From Leptobrachium leishanense (taxonomy: Eukaryota; Chordata; Amphibia; Anura; Megophryidae): a DNA stretch of 64,000 nucleotides. The position numbers and the translations under genes are program-made. Below the pieces are notes generated by a model. That model was not told where the DNA came from, ran no database searches, and saw only the letters and a program-made list of their open reading frames with translations. The stretch spans positions 244,749,721 through 244,813,720 of the forward strand of contig CM019067.1 in assembly GCA_009667805.1 (NCBI GenBank), written 5' to 3'. Numbering within the stretch: position 1 is the stretch's first letter; each line of letters begins with the position of its first letter. Shown piece by piece: positions 56,270 through 64,000 of this stretch.

Positions 56270-57440
56270 ATCTCAACTTCTAAGCAAGCAAAGCACAGGG
56301 AACACCAGTTTCCTTACAGCAATGGCTTTATTGTGGACAGCCCCAGAGGGCAGAAAGCTTACCACATTTCTGAAACTACTCCTTATTCTGTCACCTACTA
56401 TTGTATTATTTTTAATTGCTGGGGATGTATCTCTGTCACATTTTCCCTGGGTTTGGCCACGCTCCCTGGTGGTGAGAGGCATTCATGTCTGTTTTTCCCT
56501 GTTTTGTTTATGGCTGTGCTGTCTGGGACTGATCTGGGGTTCTGCTGTGATCTTCTGGTCGGAGGTCACATGGCCCAATCACACAGACCCACTGCCTATA
56601 TAACCCCCAGTAGCACAATGCTTCATTGACCATTTGTGGAGTTCTATGGTGGTTGTCGTTCTTGTGTCCTGTTCCTGGTTCCTGATTCCCGCGTTGCTGC
56701 ATTATTTCATGTCGAGTATTTTCTGGTTTTGACTTTTGGCTTATGTTCCTGGATATTCTCTTTCTTGCTCCCTGTACACTGTATTCTGCTAATCTTGTTA
56801 CTAACCTGGCCTGGCTGAGAGCCACTCCTGTGTATGACTTCTGGCTCTGGTTCTGGTTTATTCTCTGGTCTTTCCCCTGTATCCTGTACCGAGTACCTAG
56901 ATATTCCGGTGTATGAATTCTGGCTATGGTTCTGGTTTATTCTCTGGTTTATTCCCTGTACCCTTTACTAAGCATCTAGATATTCCTGTGTATAATCTTA
57001 GCGTGTTCTCTTGATCTCTCTCTTGCCTGTTCCCTGTATTACTGTATGCCTGTTTGGTTGCCAATCTCTGCTAGTCTTGACCATTCCTATGTTTCATGTA
57101 TCTTGTTGTCTAAGTTTAGCATACTCAGAGGCCAACATACCAGGACCTCTTCAGTAAAGGATTTCTGTCTGTCTTGTTAACTCTTGCCCTTCTTGCTCCC
57201 ATTGCTCTGTTATTCTTTGTGAGATTTTCTTAGATATAAATCATCCCCAGCATAGGGATTCCTTTAGTTTTCTTCCCGGCCCTCCTGTCCCTTGTGTCTC
57301 AGTCTGGTTCCTCTATTGCCCTGGAATCTGTATTGTATATCTGTCCTGTATCAAGCCAGCAGCTCACCTGCCTAAAGGACTACACTCCTTGTTCCAAGCC
57401 ACCACGATGGCCCAAGTGGGCCTCCAGCGTGACACTCTCC
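56270..57440 (+). repeat. Probable LTR-like region, ends undefined
   Basis: CTGCCTATATAACCCCC near 56590 looks like a promoter. It is followed by about 800 bp of pyrimidine-rich sequence with repeated TGGTTCTGGTTTATTCTCTGG units (56850-56960), and it may end at CCAGCGTGACA near 57435. This resembles the R-U5 part of vertebrate Gypsy LTRs. I could not locate the 5' end or a duplication. Confidence 0.4.
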
Positions 57441-57622
57441 TAACCCGGGATAGTCTCCTTTTCAGCCATTATACCAACCTATATACTACCCTGTACAGTA
57501 GTGAGTGATCCCAAAGCTTCCTCTCTGTTCTGTGTCCTCTATCTGGCTGTGGCAAAACTGTTGAACCATTTGTTACAGAGTTGGGGAATACTTCAAGCCC
57601 CTTAACAGTAATACGGGACGAC

Positions 57623-58288
57623 TGTCACGAATCCCCCTTGATTCCCAGATGTCAGTCCCTGTATACAGTACCCTATCTACCCCTCCGATCCTTGAATGGT
57701 CGGTAAAGCTAACTACCTTCAGGGACTCAATCCTATAACACCCACTAAGGGATAACAGGCCCCAGAACAGTATAACACAGCAGGACCTGCTGCATAGGTC
57801 TTAATGCCAAGAGAGAGGGTCAGCTTTATACCAAGGGTTATACTAAGAGCAGCATTGTCAAGAATAGCCAGATCTGTACACAAAGCAAGGTTCTCAGGAA
57901 TAGCCGGGTCAGTACACAAAGCGAGGTTCTCAGGAATAGCCGGGTCAGTACACAAAGTAAGGTTCCCAGGAATAGCCGGGTCAGTACACAAAGAGAGGTT
58001 CTCAGTAATAGCCAGGTTGGTACGCATAAAATGTTTTCAGAATAGCCAAAATGTCAATAGCAGCACAGTAACTCACAAAAGCACTGGGGAGCAACTCCAC
58101 GTCAGGGCAGTGAGTCTGCCTGAGCAGACTGAATTTGAAGCCGGTGGCGTCATGTCATCATGCCGTGCCCTGCCCCCTGACCACCCAGGTGATCAACGCA
58201 CTTTAGTATATCACTCGGGGCTTGGCCTATGAGCAGCGAGGACAGCGCTGCCAGGCGTCGGGCAGAGACCCGGAAGCTGGACGTGACA
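57623..58288 (-). mobile_element. Solo Gypsy-type LTR (666 bp) with internal 36-bp repeats
   Basis: On the minus strand it begins TGTCACGTCCAGC and ends GGGATTCGTGACA, with paired TGTCACG ends. Five units of 36 bp built on AATAGCCGGGTCAGTACAC occupy 57863-58040. The flanks ACGAC and GTGAC do not form a convincing duplication, so a recombined origin is possible. Neighbouring minus-strand frames (57719-58027) are products of the repeats. Confidence 0.65.
57863..58040. repeat. 36-bp tandem repeat, about five units
   Basis: Units of the form AATAGCCGGGTCAGTACAC followed by AAAG and a AGGTTCTCAGG-type half. The last unit is diverged. Confidence 0.85.
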
Positions 58289-58365
58289 GTGACAGGTCTC
58301 AGGACTAAATAAGAAATCTGCTTCTTCATTGGCATAACATCAACCGTGTAGTAAAGTGGGTATAA

Positions 58366-58836
58366 GGCCCGTGTCAGACGAACGCAGTGATCACGTCCGT
58401 GTTGCCGCACAGTTTAACGTCCGTCGTAGCATAGAATCATGAACAATAAAGACCCACACACTAAGTGCATCCGCACCGAACTGCGCACGCACAACGCACG
58501 TGGCAAACGGACGCAAGTTAGGCAAGAACGTAAAACCGCTAGACGGATGCGCAGAGTGCGCCACGTCTGCGTAGTGTTCTGTGTGAGTGATAGTGAAATG
58601 TCAGACGCAGCGCATTTACGACATCCAGCACCTTGACGCACACAATGGCTTTTCATATCCTTTTCAAATTTTTATCATTTTACATATTTTTATTTCCCAT
58701 AGTTCCCTTTTTTTCTACGTCCGACAAGAAAAACAGATTGTGTGGTATCTACAGTGTCTTCCGTCAGTCCGTCTGTCCGTCTGTCCGTTATGCACACATG
58801 CAGAGTGCGCTCAGACTGCGTTCATCTGACTCTAGC
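58366..58836. mobile_element. Harbinger-like miniature element (471 bp)
   Basis: It opens GGCCCGTGTCAGACGAACGC after TAA (58363-58365) and closes GCGTTCATCTGACTCTAGC before TTA. Internal GCAT/ACGC-rich sequence and a CCGTCTGTCCGTCTGTCCG run at 58767-58788. The partial copy at the window start shares the end. Non-coding. Confidence 0.6.
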
Positions 58837-59589
58837 TTAAGTGTGGTTGTAGGGACTTACATTTAAATTTTTTTAATATTTTACAATGCAAGAAACACAT
58901 ATACACTTTTTTGCTTGAAGGGTTATTACTAGTGAAGGCTCTGTGGATATCCAACAATAATATGCCCTATAACTTGAGTCTGGATCAGCTTAGATTGATA
59001 TATGTTATCATTTGCTCATTTATGAGTTTAATTATTTTTGATACTATACAATGGATTTTTTTTTTAATTCATCATACAGTTGTATTTGCTGCTAGAGAAT
59101 ATTGTTGCTGCACATTCAGGGGAAATGTTTTTTGGGAGGGGATCTTCTAAAATATCTTATAAGCTTCCTAGGCCAGCTCTATATGGTTTGAGTTGCATTT
59201 GCAATGTTTTTATTCTTTCTATAACTCATACTGAAATACCACACTTTAGCATTTTCCTTGTTCTTCTATTATCTTAAGGAGAAACACTATACAGATACAA
59301 ATAATGAAATCTGATTGGTAATGCAGCTGTAAGACATTATCTCCCATTAGTTCTAATTGTTATTTTTGCTATTACCCTGGGGAGCAAGAAAAGAGGTTTC
59401 AATGGAGGGATATTGCAACTTTATGCAGTCCTCTCACTACTACTTATTAACAAAACAGCACAAAAGACAAGCCATTCATTGACCTTAAAAGAGATATATT
59501 GCATGAAAAGAATCCATAGGTGGTGGAAATATGTGCCAACTATAGGAGTTAAGAAAGATGACAATAACAGGACCTGTTTTCTGTGTTTT
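58837..59589. other. No feature recognised
   Basis: AT-rich. Small frames only. Confidence 0.4.
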
Positions 59590-60047
59590 TTTTGGAATTC
59601 CAAAAAATCTTGAAAAAAATGGCAAAATAATCCTAAAAAAATAAACAAAATGGCCTATTGCTGAAAAAAAAAAACAGTTTAAGAAGTATTTAATAAAAAA
59701 GGTGGTTTTTTTTTTACATTGAAACGTATGGGGGGGGGGAGCCTTGTTTCTTTAAAAAGTTAGGAAACCTAAAATTTTACCCAAAGAAATGCCAAAAAAA
59801 TAAATAAGTAAAGTAACCTTTTGCTGCAAGTGAAAATATAATCGGTTTAAGAAACATTTAAAATAAAGGCAAATTTTTTTTACATTGAACCCTATAGTCG
59901 AATCATATAAGTTGCAATGTTAAAAAAATTCTAGGTCAAAATCCTCCCATTTATTTCACTTTCCAAATCATCTATTTGGTCTAGATTGTTCTCTTCTCCT
60001 GCCAACTCTAATCTCTTGGTTTTCACCTTTCTCTGAATAACCCTGCA
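59590..60047. mobile_element. Miniature element D-like fragments followed by a half copy of element E
   Basis: TTTTTTTACATTGAAACGTATGG and TTTACATTGAACCCTATAG recall the CATTGAAGCCTATGGGAT block of element D, repeated about 160 bp apart. From 59930 the sequence CACTTTCCAAATC..., ending CTCTGAATAACCCTG, matches the right half of element E. Confidence 0.45.
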
Positions 60048-62144
60048 TGTGTTTAGAAGGTAATCCAAACGTGAACACTTTACTTGAGGTGCCTAGAGAG
60101 GTATCAGCCACAACCACCTAATAACACTCAATAAAAGCAGAAACAAACTTCAGATTTTGGGGTATTTCTCATGTAGAGGAGACATCACTGGCATTTCAGT
60201 TATGGCTGCCTTTTTGGGTGGAAGCAGGATGATTGGCACATGGCATAGGCTTCCATGTAATAGCACCATCAACCTTATGAGACCTGGTCGTTTGCAACAA
60301 TCACCTTGAGGAGAAGTGTAAATCACACTCTGTCCTGATGCACATGGTTGTGAGCCGACCAGTGATGACATCAACAAGCACAGAATGTTCTAAAATCAAA
60401 AGAAGGTTGTGCGCTAGTATACATTGTAAACATTCAAATAAATAAAAACAGCTGCATTGCAAGTGTATTTCAATTTAAATGACTTATTCTGCAAATTATT
60501 TAAGGAATCAAGGTTGTAAATGAAAAAAAATTCTAAAAATGTTTTTCTATTTTCGAGAACAATAAGTCAATATTATAAATGAATAAAAACTTTTTTCAAT
60601 AACTGTTTGATAGCATTTTCTAATTGTAATTAGATTTTTCTTCTGTAATTTTTTTTAAAGGTAATCACACTTTAATCAAGGGAAAACAATACACTAAACA
60701 AACTCTTAACAAGATTTTAAATCTTAATGGATGACCTCAATCTGGTCTTATTTACAGCAGCCTCGGGAGTTTAAGCACTGAATACAATGTGGTTTGAGGT
60801 TTTCCTAAACAAAAATAAAGCAAAAAAAGCTTTAAAAAGACCTGAATTTTTAACATAAACAGAACTTCGCTTTTAGGACAGCTACAACTGGTAGGGGATG
60901 AATGATGTGACTTACAGAAGAATTTAGTATTGGGGGTTTGTAACCAATAAATGCAAGGAAATTGACTTATCATTGTAAAATGCTCGGCTAATATATTTTA
61001 TGTGTACAATACTGTTTCCATTAAGGCACAAAGTGTACAATATGAGCTAGAGGAAAGACAGTTACATTCCTGAAATATAGAATGAATTCCAGATAACCCC
61101 TTCCCTTCTGAAGAGGTCAGAAAAACATTACAGCATGGTGGTTTGTTACTTTCTATGGCACAGAAGGGATTAAGAAGATCTTCCGGGTCACAACTCAAGA
61201 ATTTATTACAAATGTCAGCTTTGGGAACTTAGCAATTGAGAAGACAATCTGTACACATGTGTTGAATTTGCAACTGAAGTGAGCAATAAAGCTTATGTCT
61301 ACAATGGTTTTAGGTGCGGATAATATATTTTCTCTTGTCAGTGCTCATACGGTCAAGCACGGCATTTACAGAGGCAGAGATAAGACAGGGCACCCCTTCA
61401 CACACCACACAAGTGGAGTTTATCAGGTGGACGACCATGCTTGTGATGCATTGCCTCTGATGGAATACAGAGAGGGGATAATCAGCAGTGAAATATCACA
61501 GCTGGCCACAGATTCAGCCTGTGCCAAACACCTGCAGCCCTAGAAAAGGATATCAAAACAAAACTCCACCCAATGGCAAAAAGCCATCCCTTAACAACCA
61601 GTGACTGGTTCTGCATCACCATAAAAATGTATTTAGCATTTCTACAGAAACAGTATTCTTCCTGTCCCAGAAGACCACTCCAATTTCTTTCACTGTTCTT
61701 CCGGCTAAGATAAATATGTCACAGAAAACAAAACAGCAAATAAAGAACTAAAATGTTTGATGACTGGAAAAATTATATATTAATTCTTCTGAATGTTTGT
61801 AGAAGCCTTTGTAGTTGGTTGGTTTTATTCACCTTCAGTCTATCTCAAATTAGATTCTTCTCCCTTTTACGGAGTCAGGAAGCATATGTTGCTGCATCTG
61901 GTAAAAACATACAAGAGAAGCAAAAACCATCCACAAATATCAGTAAAAGGTTTGTTTCATACATTAAAGTGAGTGCATGACAAGGACCAGGTATCTCAAT
62001 GTGAATTCTGAAAGTATTTTGGTATTTATGGATATGGAAAACAGGAAATGAGAAACCTACGATGCAAAACATAGGCAAAAGTAGTTGAACACAACTTCCA
62101 ATTAATGGATACGTAAATATTAGCCTAACCTATTGTTAGCACAT
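60048..62144. other. No confident gene; one weak exon candidate
   Basis: A minus-strand stretch at 60270-60400 follows a fair splice-acceptor-like tract and encodes a hydrophobic run, then a Cys-containing segment (see findings). Elsewhere I see no element ends and no convincing coding sequence. Confidence 0.3.
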
Positions 62145-62248
62145 ATATACTGTGTTTCATCGAAAATAAGACACTGGACTCCAAAAATCACACTAGGTCT
62201 TATTTTTAGGGTTAGGTCTTATATTTAAATTTTTTTAATGTACAACAT
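62145..62248. repeat. AATAAGAC-type interspersed repeat fragment
   Basis: TTTCATCGAAAATAAGACAC followed by TAGGTCTTATTTTTAGGGT resembles a widespread vertebrate repeat built on GAAAATAAGACC. Family not resolved. Confidence 0.4.
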
Positions 62249-62422
62249 ACAGTGGCAAGAAAAAGTATGTGAACCCTTTGGGATTACGTGGAGTTTTGCA
62301 TGAATTGGTCTTAAAATGTGCTCTGATCTTCATCTAAGTCACAACAATTTGAAAAACACAAACTTTTGCAAACTTCAAACGTGCTGCAATATTCTTTTTG
62401 GACAGCAATGGCTTCCTCCGTG
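62249..62422 (+). mobile_element. Tc1/mariner element of a second family, end fragment
   Basis: TA followed by CAGTGGCAAGAAAAAGTATG, a common Tc1-type terminus in frogs and fish, runs on into TTTTTGGACAGCAATGGCTT. It is broken at 62422 by the Gypsy element that begins at 62423. Confidence 0.65.
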
Positions 62423-63011
62423 TGTAACGTTGGGGGCTTCCAGCCTTTCCGGTGTGCTTGACGGCAGCATGTCTGATGCTGCTCGCTCACCAACGCCCAG
62501 TTTAACTTGAAACAGGCAGGGAGGTGGCTGCATGAGGCGCGGCTTGAGAGGGGGGCGCGGTCTGGTGAAGGTCTTTTAAAAACCAACAGTCCCTTCTAAG
62601 CAGTGCCAGATCGTGATTAACCATACCTGAGCTCCTTGTACCTGAATTCTCTCGTGATTTAATCTGTCATTGACCTCTGCTTGTTTTCTGACTATTCTGC
62701 CTTCCGTTGCCCTAGACTATTTCCTTGTACTATGCTTCTGCACTGATATCGACCTGGCTATTCCATTTGACTATTCTATACTCTGTATTCCTGATTCTGT
62801 CTCGTCTGACTACCTTGGTGTTGCTGACCTGGTTTTGTATTACGACATTGTCTCTGATTAACTCTTTCTGTCTAGCTATTATACATATACCTGGCCAATT
62901 TTTAAGGACCAGACAGTTAGGGATTCCTTTACGGCTACCCTGTTGGTAATTTTTGGCTCTGTGGAGTTTTGGGCTTTAAGGACTGCGTGGTGGGATCCGG
63001 GAACCGTGACA
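62423..63011 (+). repeat. 5' LTR of the right-edge Gypsy element (589 bp)
   Basis: It begins TGTAACGTTGGGGG and ends GAACCGTGACA (ends 7 of 9 inverted). A TTTTAAAAACC promoter-like box lies near 62576, with a pyrimidine-rich leader containing CTGACTATTCTGCC. It is directly followed by TTATGATCTGGCC and then the gag ATG. Confidence 0.75.
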
Positions 63012-63026
63012 TTATGATCTGGCCAA

Positions 63027-63912
63027 ATGGATCCCACAGACTTAACACAGCATTTGAGTAACTTTGTATCCAGACAGGACGAGCAGGACCATAGGATGAA
63101 TCAGTTTGCTCTTTACCTTACAAACTATCCTGACTCGTACGGCTCACCTGGAACCAGCTGGGGTTGCACCTCCGTGTGCTATACCTGTGTCCCCTGTTGC
63201 TCAGACATCCCAAGTACACATGACCACTCCTATGAGGTTTGACGGTACTCCCTCGGAGTGCCGGGGATTTTTGGTCCAGGTGGATATTCATTTTAAATTA
63301 AATCCACAAATGTTTATCACTGACATAGCCAAAGTGGGGTTCATTATTAACCATCTGTCTGGCAGAGCGTTGACATGGGCGAATCCTTTATGGGAGGCAG
63401 AGAAGCCTATCGTACTGAACTATAAAGAATTCATAGCCGAGTTAAAACGTACGTTTAATCCTACCAGAAAGGCCAAGGTAGCTGGCAAATTCTTGTTCCG
63501 CATACATCAAGGGAACAGGACTGTGTCTGATTATGCTATAGAATTTAAAACGTTGGTTTCTGACGTGAACTGGACTAATGAGGCTCTGGTTCTGGCTTTT
63601 ATGGAGGGGTTATCGGAGTCATTGATGCATGAGTTGGCCCCTCGTAAATAACCTGAGGTGTTGAGTGAATTTATAGATTATTGTATAGATCTGGATGATC
63701 AGATAAGGGACAGAAGAACTCCGAGAGAGAAACCTAAGAGACCGTTACCAAGGTTGGCCCCTGTCTTTCAGGCATCACCAAGAGAGTTATCCCCTCCCTC
63801 TGAGCCTATGCAACTAGGCCATACTAGGCTTACAGAGGAAGATAGAACAAGGCGTCTTCGTGAGGGATCGTGCCTGTATTGTGGTTTAAAAGGACATTTA
63901 CGACTTCAATGA
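63027..63912 (+). pseudogene. gag: gag of the right-edge Gypsy element, damaged
   Basis: ATG at 63027, 16 bp after the LTR, opens MDPTDLTQHLSNFVSRQDEQ. The frame then shifts once before about 63130 and continues with MRFDGTPSECRGFLVQVDIH, KVGFIINHLSGRALTWANPL and GKFLFRIHQGNRTVSDYAIE, the capsid pattern of sushi-like Gypsy elements and of the PEG10/RTL host genes derived from them. A TAA at about 63649 interrupts the frame, which reopens as [11 protein letters not shown]. The knuckle [13 protein letters not shown] ends in TGA where the last Cys should be. One shift and two stops make it non-functional. Confidence 0.8.
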
Positions 63913-64000
63913 TCCACTCGCCCTAGAATGCATGATAAGTCGGAAAACTACCGCACCTAAGGCAGCTGAGGAGACAGGCCTTGGGTGTGACGTTCATGTC

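Larger units (their letters stand above)
62423..64000 (+). mobile_element. Gypsy LTR retrotransposon, 5' part, runs off the window
   Basis: The 5' LTR is 62423-63011. Gag begins at 63027 on the plus strand. The knuckle is near 63870-63910. The rest lies beyond 64000. It is inserted into a Tc1-type element; the bases before it are TCCGTG. Confidence 0.8.

Overview
This is a stretch of repeat-rich vertebrate nuclear DNA, most likely from an amphibian and probably a frog. That assignment rests on the mixture seen here: Tc1-like DD34E transposons, TTAA-flanked miniature elements, hAT elements, an L2-type LINE, a tRNA-type SINE and vertebrate Gypsy elements. I found no confident host gene, no rRNA or tRNA gene and no CRISPR array. 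Almost every long open frame belongs to a transposable element or is a by-product of tandem repeats. The species is not determined.

Layout. 1-192: tail of a Harbinger-like miniature element. 257-9007: a deeply nested block. A TTAA-flanked hairpin-rich element (A) was hit by a Gypsy-type LTR element (B, 808-8373, target duplication CCCTC). The 5' LTR of B was then hit by a tRNA-type SINE with adjoining unassigned sequence, and separately by a 1.1-kb TG..CA element (C, 7278-8366, duplication CCTG). The SINE carries a hAT element (2802-6393, duplication GTGGAGAG), and that hAT carries a solo LTR (5076-5842, duplication ATAAG). 9568-10975: a palindrome and a 1.1-kb minisatellite that is open on both strands. 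14062-15206: second hairpin-rich TTAA element. 15345-17428: 5'-truncated L2 LINE interrupted by an 809-bp insertion. 20670-21604: second copy of C. 21643-23632: a miniature element carrying a third TTAA element. 26241-29804: another hAT-type element containing a minisatellite, which contains a third copy of C, which contains a Tc1 transposon.

37888-38352: short hAT miniature element. 38871-45479: the most notable element, a nearly full Gypsy-class LTR retrotransposon on the minus strand. Its domain order is gag, protease, integrase, reverse transcriptase, RNase H. That is the Ty1/Copia-like order known for the Gmr1 group, and its gag carries a SCAN-like capsid C-terminal region. Its LTRs are about 99% identical, yet the reading frame breaks several times, three times at G runs. 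46193-46879: solo Gypsy LTR. 49550-51200: second Tc1 copy. 54253-54651: foldback element split by a 136-bp hAT miniature element. 57623-58288: solo LTR. 58366-58836: full copy of the Harbinger-like element seen at the left edge. 62423-64000: 5' LTR and damaged gag of another Gypsy element that runs off the window.

Nothing here acts as a host pathway. The interplay is that of autonomous elements (Tc1, hAT, Gypsy, L2) with short non-autonomous ones that share their ends. Exact target-site duplications let much of the insertion order be read directly.
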